Assembly: GCA_031394045.1 (NCBI GenBank)
Contig: JANMWN010000359.1
Span: 1-5,931, forward strand
DNA length: 5,931 nucleotides
Direction: 5' to 3'
Source: JANYIP01 sp031394045
Lineage (GTDB): Bacteria > Actinomycetota > Actinomycetes > Prado026
Made by a program: the position numbers and the translations under genes. The notes beneath the pieces were generated by a model. The model was given only the letters and a program-made list of their open reading frames with translations, was not told the origin of the DNA and made no database searches. Shown here piece by piece: positions 1 through 5,926 of this stretch. Numbering within the stretch: position 1 is the first letter of the stretch; each line of letters begins with the position of its first letter.

Positions 1-202
1 GCGCGTGGACCCCGGTGAACAACCGGTCCATCCCGCCGTGCCGCAGCAAGTCCATGTCATCGATGCAGTCCGCCCCGGCGACCAACTCCGCCAGGCCGCA
101 TCGCTGCGCCAGGGCGACCACCGGAGCAAGCCCACCGCACGACACCAGATTCGGATCGTCGAACACTGCCGACACCCGACCAGGGGCGTGAGAAACTCGC
201 AT
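1..202 (-). CDS. IS1380-family transposase, N-terminal part (cut by window edge, internal deletion)
   Basis: This minus-strand reading frame starts at an ATG (positions 202-200) and stays open to the left edge, giving 67 visible residues. The protein begins MRVSHAPGRVSAVFDDPNLV and later contains GADCIDDMDLLRHGGM and RLFTGV. These are the N-terminal signatures of the DDE transposases of IS1380-type elements, which cut and paste their own element. A good Shine-Dalgarno sequence (aaggag, complement of 213-218) lies 10 bases before the start and supports it. One oddity is that the stretch running from GLAEL straight into VAGADCIDD (around residues 36-49) lacks roughly 25-30 residues that I recall between these two blocks in the family. 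The copy is therefore probably an internally deleted, inactive remnant, although the frame is kept. The catalytic DDE residues would lie outside the window. The family call is fairly sure; the deletion rests on remembered family sequences. Confidence 0.8.
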   Translation of the reverse strand, partial: MRVSHAPGRVSAVFDDPNLVSCGGLAPVVALAQRCGLAELVAGADCIDDMDLLRHGGMDRLFTGVHA

Positions 203-213
203 CCCGCGGATGC
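199..213. repeat. Small inverted repeat over the transposase start codon
   Basis: The sequence gcatcc-cgc-ggatgc is a perfect 6-base inverted repeat with a 3-base loop. In the transposase mRNA it would place the AUG in one arm and touch the edge of the Shine-Dalgarno sequence. Transposases are often translated poorly by such means, but a stem of this size is also common by chance in G+C-rich DNA. Confidence 0.3.
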
Positions 214-218
214 TCCTT
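213..218 (-). promoter_or_regulatory. Ribosome binding site of the IS1380-type transposase
   Basis: The complement of this stretch reads aaggag, a near-ideal Shine-Dalgarno sequence, 10 bases before the ATG at 202-200. It decides the transposase start. The spacer and start codon also lie in a small hairpin (199-204 pairing with 208-213). Confidence 0.65.
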
Positions 219-299
219 CTGAGCGGGTAGAACGTGACTGTCGCAAGCCACATTCTCCGTACACAGCAGGACATCCGCGGGTCACGGCCCGCCCCCTGA

Positions 300-374
300 C
301 ACTACTTCCGCGGTGGATCCGGGCTGAGGCTGCAGTGGTCCCCGCAGCAGATCGCGGGGTGGCTGCCGACCTAG
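300..374 (+). pseudogene. IS30-family transposase fossil (short internal fragment)
   Basis: Between stop codons at 297-299 and 372-374 one plus-strand frame encodes a 24-residue peptide containing LRLQWSPQQIAGWL (324-365). This matches the WSPEQIAGWL-type block near the middle of IS30-family transposases, just before their catalytic core. Only about 15 residues look like the family. The sequence before has no recognisable IS30 content, and a TAG stop follows where the family would continue. I see no start codon or further IS30 blocks nearby. It is best read as a decayed scrap left by an insertion and later deletion. The peptide match is distinctive but short, so chance similarity remains possible. 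Confidence 0.55.
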
Positions 375-498
375 GTTGGCGTCGACTCCCCCGCCCGACC
401 GAGGTCCCCCCGACCGGGCAACATTTCGCGACTGGCTGTGCTGAGCGCTCACTTGCTATAGCGTTTCCCCTGCGGTCACGGGGTCACCGGTTTCACCC

Positions 499-520
499 GA
501 TGCGCGACTAGTCGGACATC
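499..520. promoter_or_regulatory. Imperfect dyad upstream of the secreted-protein gene, possible operator
   Basis: A perfect 10-base palindrome, cgactagtcg (505-514), is flanked after a 2-base interruption on each side by gatg (499-502) and catc (517-520). This gives 9 of 11 matched positions per half. Its centre is about 78 bases before the ATG at 588, a sensible place for a repressor or activator site. No known regulator motif is recognised, and no convincing -35/-10 pair was found next to it. Confidence 0.25.
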
Positions 521-575
521 GCCTGTCCACGGCGCAAAACGGCATCCGTTCAGTCCAGCCACATCTCACGAGTTC

Positions 576-581
576 GAGGGA
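576..581 (+). promoter_or_regulatory. Ribosome binding site of the secreted-protein gene
   Basis: The purine-rich gaggga lies 6 bases before the ATG at 588. Together with the signal peptide that begins exactly at this Met, it fixes the start. Confidence 0.6.
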
Positions 582-587
582 ATCCAG

Positions 588-2087
588 ATGAAGACACGAA
601 CAGTGCTCGCCACATTGGTCGGTGCCACCCTCGCCCTCACGACTGCCATCGTCGGCCTCCCCAACGAGGGTGCCAGCGCCGTCACCCTTGGTCCCGTCGG
701 CAACCCCGCGCCGATCGGCGGCGGAACGCTCGTCTGGAAGAGCAGCGGGAACTCGTCGACGATCACGTACAGCGCAGCCGTGCCCGGCACGACTCCCCAG
801 ACGCTGAGCGGCCAAACCTGCAAGTTCAGCACCTCGGGCAGTCAGTACCTCAGCTTCGCCGTGACCGGCCCGAATGTGTCGTCGTCGACGCCCGCGGCCC
901 CCGGCTACAAGGATCTCTCGCTCGGGGTGCGCTCCGGGAACGAGAGCAACGGCACCCAGTGCAAGCAGGTCAACCGCGCCACCACACCCGTCGAGACGCT
1001 CACGGTGGCCGTCAACCGAGCCGCAACGGGCCCACTCGCGGGCAGTTTCGGCGTCCCCTCGGTGAGGTCCGCGCTGCTCGACCTCAACCTCTCGGGCAAC
1101 GCGATCGTGCGTGCGGCGATGTACAAGGTCGGCGTCGGACTCGTCGGAACCGCCGAGATGCAGACCGGCTTCAGCGCACCGCAGACCCCTGGGGATCCGG
1201 CCGGCCAGCTGTTCACCTGCAACTTCGCTTCCAACTCCGGCCCGCAGAGCGGGTTCAACAACAACTGCTACTGGGCGATCAGTCCGCTCCAGTCCAGTGC
1301 GTACACCAGCACTGCTCCTGGCCTCGAAGGCTACGTCGGGCCCGGCGGCTACGTAGGCCCCACGCTGACGGACCCGCCGAGCGCCGCCGCGACGGACTGG
1401 GACTACCTCGTCCTCACGCCGGTGATCGGTGACTTCAGCATCCAGGGCGGAAACTCCTACCCGTCGAGCCTGCCTGGGTCCGCCGGGACGGTCTTCAACA
1501 TCGAGTCGCTCAGCGACGGTCAGATCGACTGCTTCGACCCGAGCGTCCCCAGCAGCCTCGCCGCCGCTCAGGCGTCTGCCAACGGTGACCCGAGAGCGGT
1601 GATCACGCGCCTGCTGCTCGGCGACCAGACAAAGACGTGCGCCAAGAAGCCATACAGCTACTCCGACAGCGGCAACACCAGCACCTACCACCAGCAGAGC
1701 ACCGCGGACCAGTCCACATCGCAGTACACCATCGTGCTGCCCCGAGACTTCACCGCGGCGCAGGTGACCGCGGCGGCCGCGTCCGCAACCTCCTGGCCCC
1801 CGCTTCCCAAGACCATCGCCAACTGGGAGGACGGGAGCCCGGACGTCACGCTGAAGTACTGCATCCCGGGACTCATCACCTCGCCCGGCACGGAGCCCTA
1901 CTACGTGCCGACGGTGGACTACAGCAAGATCACGTCGTCCACGACCTCCCTGGACCAGTCCGCGAGCAGTCCCTTCATCCAGTACGCGTGCATCTACCGG
2001 CAGAGCAACGTCGAGAACCTCGACGGGTCGGTCACCGCGTTCGACTACATCTACTTCCTGGGGGACATCCGCCTCAGCAGCGGCTGA
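588..2087 (+). CDS. Secreted cysteine-containing protein of unknown function
   Basis: I do not recognise the family. The 499-residue product has a textbook Sec signal peptide: Lys/Arg at residues 2 and 4, a hydrophobic core over about 6-24, and an Ala-Ser-Ala site predicting cleavage after residue 31. No later membrane helix, lipobox or LPXTG-type anchor is seen, so it is probably released outside the cell. The mature part is rich in Ser, Thr, Gly, Pro and aromatic residues and looks beta-rich. It has eight cysteines (78, 125, 211, 227, 315, 351, 425, 468), enough for up to four disulfides. The block LSLGVRSGN followed by QCKQV and an ETLTVAV strand (about 110-142) recalls beta-sandwich modules of secreted actinobacterial proteins, but this is only a resemblance. 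A short repeat, GYVGPGGYVGP, lies at 248-258. No catalytic motif is visible. The start is supported by the gaggga ribosome site and the signal peptide. The gene is convergent with the cyclase gene and divergent from the transposase remnant, so it is probably a single-gene unit. Confidence 0.9.
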   Translation: MKTRTVLATLVGATLALTTAIVGLPNEGASAVTLGPVGNPAPIGGGTLVWKSSGNSSTITYSAAVPGTTPQTLSGQTCKFSTSGSQYLSFAVTGPNVSSSTPAAPGYKDLSLGVRSGNESNGTQCKQVNRATTPVETLTVAVNRAATGPLAGSFGVPSVRSALLDLNLSGNAIVRAAMYKVGVGLVGTAEMQTGFSAPQTPGDPAGQLFTCNFASNSGPQSGFNNNCYWAISPLQSSAYTSTAPGLEGYVGPGGYVGPTLTDPPSAAATDWDYLVLTPVIGDFSIQGGNSYPSSLPGSAGTVFNIESLSDGQIDCFDPSVPSSLAAAQASANGDPRAVITRLLLGDQTKTCAKKPYSYSDSGNTSTYHQQSTADQSTSQYTIVLPRDFTAAQVTAAAASATSWPPLPKTIANWEDGSPDVTLKYCIPGLITSPGTEPYYVPTVDYSKITSSTTSLDQSASSPFIQYACIYRQSNVENLDGSVTAFDYIYFLGDIRLSSG

Positions 2088-2097
2088 CCGGGTGGGT

Positions 2098-2126
2098 GCC
2101 CGGGCCGACTGCGCCCTGTCCCGGGC
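2098..2126. terminator. G+C-rich inverted repeat in the convergent gap, possible two-way terminator
   Basis: The arms gcccggg (2098-2104) and cccgggc (2120-2126) pair perfectly over 7 bases around a 15-base loop. An alternative 5-base pairing (2088-2092 with 2099-2103) shares the left arm. The repeat begins 11 bases after the stop of the secreted-protein gene, and its far arm ends on the last base of the cyclase TAG stop. No T-run follows on either strand, so it is not a classical intrinsic terminator. Its position between two convergent genes is the main support. Confidence 0.4.
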
Positions 2127-5100
2127 TAGGTGGCGAGCCCCAGCCGACGAAGGACCTCGTCGGCTGCCTCTGCCGCGCCGGCCGCGGCCAGGTGGTCTCC
2201 TTCGGCTAGCGCAACGTCGACCGACAATCGAAGCAGGGTGGCCTCCTCGTACGGCATTCCGTGCGTCCGGGCCAGCTCGAGACCAGCTGTTACTGCCTCT
2301 CGTGCGGCAGCGACGCTGCCGAGAGCGAGCAGAGCCCGGGCACGCTCCTGCTCGACGCGGGGCAACAGGGCCACGCCCTCTCCCCGAGCCATCTTGGCGG
2401 ACAGTCCAATGAGCTCGAGCGCCAGTTCAGGTCGTTCGAGGCGTGTCACAGCCTCAGCCCTGACGAGCATCGCCTCCGCCGCGCTGGTTCGCTGGCCGAG
2501 AGCCGCCAGCTCGCGCTCGACGTCCAGAGCCATCGACTCCGCCTCTTCAAGGTCTCCGCGGGCAAGGCGGCTTCTGGCCAGGTGCATCCGGCCGTAGGCG
2601 GCGTCATCCAGCGCCCCGGCAACTCCGAGGACACGGACGGCGTCGCCTAGGACCTCGTCCGCCTCGTCGAGCCGCCCCTGGCTCACGAGCAGCTCGCCGA
2701 GGTTGAGACCCACGAAGGCAGACCCGACGACGTCGCCGATGTACTGGCCCGTCTCCCGCGCCTTCGCGAACCATTCAGCGGCCTCCGACCACCGCCCGGT
2801 GACGAACGCGTAGGCTCCGAGGTTCGACTGCGCCATCGTTGCCCGCTTGAGGTTCCCTCGTGCCAGGGCTGAACGCAGAGCCTCCTCCGTTCCCGCACCG
2901 ACCGTGGTGTCGCCGAGCTGAAAGAGCGCAGCGTCTAGGACGATGAGCGCTGCCTCGAGGGCCTCGTACTCTCCGAGCTCGCGCGCCTGGTCGAGGACCG
3001 CGCGCGCCTCTGCGATCGTCTCTGCTCGTCGCTCCTGCTCCTGACGCACACCGGCGCGCATGCTCCTGATGCGGACCCGTTGCCGTCGGGCGGCGACCGA
3101 CGAGTCGTCGCCGAGCAGGCCTTGTGCCCTCGTGAGGTCGCTAAGCGCCGCAGAGTATGCACCGGTGCGCTGCCTCGTGCGCGACCGCTGGAGCAGGAGC
3201 GAGGACGACTCGATGGCGTCACCACGGGTCATCCCGAGCGCCCGGGTGAACGCGGTCACGGACTGGGGGTACATGCCGGCCAGGTCTCGGACGGTTCCGA
3301 GTCGCTCCCAGAGCAGCCTGCGTTCGTCGTCGGTCGCGTGCGGGAGCCGCCGCGACGCCTCGATCGCGCGCTCGTAGAGAACCGCCGCCTCGAAGTTGGC
3401 GTATGCGCGCGCGGCTCGATCGCCGGCCATACGGGAGTACAGCCACGTCCTGTCGTCGTCACCGCCACGCCAGAAGTGCAACGAGAGCGTGTCGGAGTCT
3501 GCGTCGAGGTCGAACGACAGCTTCTCCACGGCCAGCCCAGCGGTGGTGTGCAGCTTCGTACGGAGCCGGTACGAGAGCCCCTCGTAGGCAGCGTCGCGGA
3601 TCATTCCGGAGCGAAAGCGCAGGCGCGTCCGGCCGTCCCCCTCCAAGTAGTGTGCAAGCCTTGAGAGCGTGACATCGTCGAGGTGCAGGCTTTCGGCCCG
3701 CAGTGTCTCCTCGAGCACCTCGGTGCCGAAGCTGCGGCCGAGCACCGAGGCGTAGCGCAGCACGCGACGGGAGACGGTCTCGAGAGCGTCGATCTGCGCG
3801 TCGAGCGCCGCGTGGAGGCTGTCCGGCAAGTCCTCGAGCGAGCCAACCTCGCGAAAAAGGCGGGCCAGCTCTTCCACATACAACGGGTTGCCACCGGCAC
3901 GCCGCAGCATCTCGTCGACCTCATGCGGGCGGACCGGCGCGGACGCGGTGGCCGCGAGCACGATCCGGCGCATCGCGTCGTCAGGCAACGGGTCCAGCCG
4001 GACCGTGGTGCCGGTGTCAGGCACGAAGCCAGCGCCGTCTGTACGCCGGGCGACGACAACCGCCCAGGGTCGGCCCCGTGCTGCCGAGACGATGCGGTCG
4101 AGCACGGCGATCGACGCGGCATCGGACCAGTGGGCCTCTTCGACCACGAGCACGAAAGGACCACTGACCGTCTCCTCGATCAACCGCACCACCACGTCGC
4201 CGATGCGCGCCGGACGGAACTGGGGCTCGATGGCGGCGGCCTGCTCGGTGGCCGGTATCGGGACGTTGATGACGTCCTCGACCAGCGGCGCCATCGGGAG
4301 CAGGTCGGGATCGATCCTGGCGAACCCGGCGAGGGCCTGCTCGGCCATCACGAGCGGGTCGCCGCGCTCGATCCCGAGCGCGGCACGCACAGGATCGCGC
4401 AACATCCGGTAGGGCGAGGTCATGCCGTACGGTTCGGCACGCACCCGTACCACCGTCGCCTCCAGATCACGGATCGCCTCGGCGATCAGGCGGCTCTTGC
4501 CGAGACCGGTCGCGGCCGACACTGTGATGACGCCACCTTGACCACCGAGTGAGATCTCGAGGGCTGCACGCAACGCGGCGAGCTCGGCCTCCCGGCCGAT
4601 CAGCGGGAGCTCAGCACGGGTGTCGACCTCCCGTGTCCCGAGCTCCTCGCCGACGTCGAGCACCGGTACCGGGACGTTCTTGCCCTTCATGGCGAACGGC
4701 CCCGCCGGCACTGCGCTGAACAGCGTCCGTGACTGCTCGACGACCATCGGGTGCGCGAACAGCACGCCCGGCGGCGCCTTCGCCATGATCCGCGCAGCCG
4801 TGTTCGTGGTGTCACCCATCGCGGAGTACGCAGCCCGCTCGGCGGCGCCGACCTCGGCGGCGAAGACGTGCCCCCTGTTCACCCCGATCTGCAACGGCAG
4901 CGGCGTACCGATGTCGAGGACGTGGCGCATGGCTCGCAGCATCCGGCCCTCGTCGTCCTCGCTCGAGAACGGCACACCCGAGCTCATGAACAGCTTGGCA
5001 CCATCACTGTCGAAGTCGGTGGAGAGCAGAGTCACGCCTTCGCCGATGAGCGCCCCCTGGACGACCGAGATCGTTCGGTGCAATGCGTCGGCAACGGCGT

Positions 5101-5887
5101 CGTGGCCTTCAACGGCCAGCAGGTTGTCAGTGCCGGAGACGCGAGCGAACCCTATGGTGGCCAGCTTGTGCTCGGGATCAGGAACCCGCTCCCCGAGATA
5201 CTCCCCGAGCGCATTCGGAAAGAGGGACAGCAGCCTTTCCTGCGTCACCGCCGGGGCCGGCGGTCCCTGGCCCTCCGGGGGCAACGTGAACCGCCAGCGC
5301 AGCCGGTGGAGACCGTCCGGGCGCTCGTGCGTCGAGCCGAGCGGTAGGCGGGCCGCCGCACTGCCCGTGATGAGGATCTCGCCGGCGACCGCAGCATGCT
5401 CCGCCTCCGCTGTGGCGGTGGCGGCCGGGCCGAGGATCAACAGCTCGCGCGTCGGCGAGCCGACGAGGAAGAAGTCCACCGGCCCGGAGTGGATACCGAC
5501 CGACATGGACAGCCTCAGCCTGCCGACCGACGTGGTGATCTGTGCCGAGTCACGCAGTGCCCGGCGCATATCGACCGCGGATCTGCAGGCACGCATCGTG
5601 TGATCGTCACCACGGAACGTGAAAAGCAACGCGTCGCCACCGAACTTGAGCAGCTCGCCGCCGCGGATAGACGCCTGGTCCAGCATCGCGCCGAAGACCC
5701 GATTGAGCGTCTCGATCAGCTCCTCGGCGCCGATGCGGCCGCGACGTGCGAGCCGCTCGGTGAGGGCGGTGAATCCTGAGATGTCCGCGAAGACCAAAGT
5801 GGCATCGACCGACTGCCACTGGCGAGCGGGAATCTCGTCGTCCCACCGGAGCGCTACCCGGGGTATGTGCCGGCGCAGGTCAGTCAC
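2126..5887 (-). CDS. Tandem class III adenylate/guanylate cyclase-domain protein with STAND/AAA-type ATPase and TPR tail
   Basis: This 1253-residue protein is predicted to be cytoplasmic, with no signal peptide or membrane helix. Cyclase-like domain 1 (about 26-175) has FADISGFTALTERL, with metal Asp35, and KFGGDALLF, with Lys81 and metal Asp85. Its last motif is GPAATATAE, so the transition-state Asn and Arg are Thr157 and Glu161. Domain 2 (about 240-390) has FARVSGT, with Arg249 in place of the metal Asp, and DFDSDGAKLF (291-300). It also has YSAMGDTTNTAAR, with Asn362 and Arg366 kept. The NTPase module follows: IGREAEL (430-436), a P-loop AATGLGKS (458-465, first Gly replaced by Ala), a Walker B-like VVEEAHWSD (581-589) and GNPLYVEEL (666-674). 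A RFRSGMIRDAAY block (757-768) and TPR-like helical pairs to the end complete it. The likely role is signal-controlled making of a cyclic nucleotide, with the NTPase and TPR parts sensing a ligand or partner; this is inference from the family. The start is a GTG with a gagggg Shine-Dalgarno sequence. The frame stays open upstream, but the N-terminus looks complete for the family. The order of domains matches human soluble adenylyl cyclase. Confidence 0.93.
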   Translation of the reverse strand: MTDLRRHIPRVALRWDDEIPARQWQSVDATLVFADISGFTALTERLARRGRIGAEELIETLNRVFGAMLDQASIRGGELLKFGGDALLFTFRGDDHTMRACRSAVDMRRALRDSAQITTSVGRLRLSMSVGIHSGPVDFFLVGSPTRELLILGPAATATAEAEHAAVAGEILITGSAAARLPLGSTHERPDGLHRLRWRFTLPPEGQGPPAPAVTQERLLSLFPNALGEYLGERVPDPEHKLATIGFARVSGTDNLLAVEGHDAVADALHRTISVVQGALIGEGVTLLSTDFDSDGAKLFMSSGVPFSSEDDEGRMLRAMRHVLDIGTPLPLQIGVNRGHVFAAEVGAAERAAYSAMGDTTNTAARIMAKAPPGVLFAHPMVVEQSRTLFSAVPAGPFAMKGKNVPVPVLDVGEELGTREVDTRAELPLIGREAELAALRAALEISLGGQGGVITVSAATGLGKSRLIAEAIRDLEATVVRVRAEPYGMTSPYRMLRDPVRAALGIERGDPLVMAEQALAGFARIDPDLLPMAPLVEDVINVPIPATEQAAAIEPQFRPARIGDVVVRLIEETVSGPFVLVVEEAHWSDAASIAVLDRIVSAARGRPWAVVVARRTDGAGFVPDTGTTVRLDPLPDDAMRRIVLAATASAPVRPHEVDEMLRRAGGNPLYVEELARLFREVGSLEDLPDSLHAALDAQIDALETVSRRVLRYASVLGRSFGTEVLEETLRAESLHLDDVTLSRLAHYLEGDGRTRLRFRSGMIRDAAYEGLSYRLRTKLHTTAGLAVEKLSFDLDADSDTLSLHFWRGGDDDRTWLYSRMAGDRAARAYANFEAAVLYERAIEASRRLPHATDDERRLLWERLGTVRDLAGMYPQSVTAFTRALGMTRGDAIESSSLLLQRSRTRQRTGAYSAALSDLTRAQGLLGDDSSVAARRQRVRIRSMRAGVRQEQERRAETIAEARAVLDQARELGEYEALEAALIVLDAALFQLGDTTVGAGTEEALRSALARGNLKRATMAQSNLGAYAFVTGRWSEAAEWFAKARETGQYIGDVVGSAFVGLNLGELLVSQGRLDEADEVLGDAVRVLGVAGALDDAAYGRMHLARSRLARGDLEEAESMALDVERELAALGQRTSAAEAMLVRAEAVTRLERPELALELIGLSAKMARGEGVALLPRVEQERARALLALGSVAAAREAVTAGLELARTHGMPYEEATLLRLSVDVALAEGDHLAAAGAAEAADEVLRRLGLAT

Positions 5888-5891
5888 GAGG

Positions 5892-5897
5892 CCCCTC
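5892..5897 (-). promoter_or_regulatory. Ribosome binding site supporting the GTG start of the cyclase gene
   Basis: The complement reads gagggg, 4 bases before the GTG at 5887-5885. The spacing is short but workable. No other in-frame ATG, GTG or TTG occurs between here and the right edge, so this GTG is the only visible start. The encoded opening (MTDLRRHIPRVALRW, ahead of FADISGFT) has the length usual for this family. Confidence 0.55.
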
Positions 5898-5908
5898 GAG
5901 AAGGCAGA

Positions 5909-5925
5909 ACGTTGCGGCGCAACGT
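5909..5925. promoter_or_regulatory. Perfect 17-base palindrome upstream of the cyclase gene, likely operator
   Basis: The sequence acgttgcg-g-cgcaacgt is a perfect 8-base inverted repeat around a single central base. It ends 21 bases before the GTG start. Such length and symmetry fit a dimeric repressor site. The TTGCG/CGCAA half-sites loosely recall LacI-type operators, but no regulator can be named. As RNA, a single-base loop is too tight for the full stem, which favours a DNA-binding role. Confidence 0.45.
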
Positions 5926-5926
5926 A
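5921..5926 (-). promoter_or_regulatory. Possible -10 element of the cyclase promoter
   Basis: The complement reads tacgtt, matching the loose actinobacterial -10 pattern TAnnnT. It overlaps one arm of the 17-base palindrome and would give a leader of about 27 bases. The -35 region would lie beyond the window, so the promoter cannot be completed here. Confidence 0.3.

Larger units (their letters stand above)
203..587. other. Non-coding gap with insertion-sequence debris and the upstream region of the secreted-protein gene
   Basis: This 385-base stretch separates the divergent transposase remnant and secreted-protein gene. It holds the transposase ribosome binding site, a short IS30-like coding fossil (about 300-374), and several small palindromes between 443 and 528. 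A plus-strand frame open across 5-511 shows no recognisable protein signature; it runs antisense through the transposase and in a different frame through the IS30 fossil, so I do not call it a gene. I could not recognise terminal inverted repeats or target duplications of either insertion sequence. Confidence 0.6.

Noticed and set aside
434..462. Possible promoter using tatagc (457-462) as a -10 for the secreted-protein gene
   Set aside because: It lacks the final T of the -10 pattern, and no acceptable -35 lies 16-19 bases upstream. The TA-rich core is part of a small palindrome instead.
5..511. Plus-strand open frame of 168 codons across the left end
   Set aside because: It runs antisense to the IS1380-type transposase and in a different frame through the IS30 fossil. 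The protein has low-complexity, Arg/Pro-rich composition and no known motif.
456..1691. Long minus-strand open frame (411 codons) opposite the secreted-protein gene
   Set aside because: It is Arg/Gly/Val/Ala-rich with no recognisable domain and lies antisense to a gene with a clear signal peptide and ribosome site. Such frames are common opposite G+C-rich genes.
3683..4552. Plus-strand open frame of 289 codons inside the NTPase part of the cyclase gene
   Set aside because: It is an antisense shadow of the P-loop and winged-helix regions; Arg/His/Gly-rich with no domain and no ribosome site of note.
4620..5603. Plus-strand open frame of 327 codons inside the cyclase gene
   Set aside because: It is the antisense shadow of the two cyclase domains, whose motifs are read clearly on the minus strand. 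Its Ser/Arg/Pro-rich product has no signature.
588..5887. A functional pair or operon of the secreted protein and the cyclase protein
   Set aside because: The genes are convergent with separate upstream regions, and nothing in either sequence points to a shared pathway.
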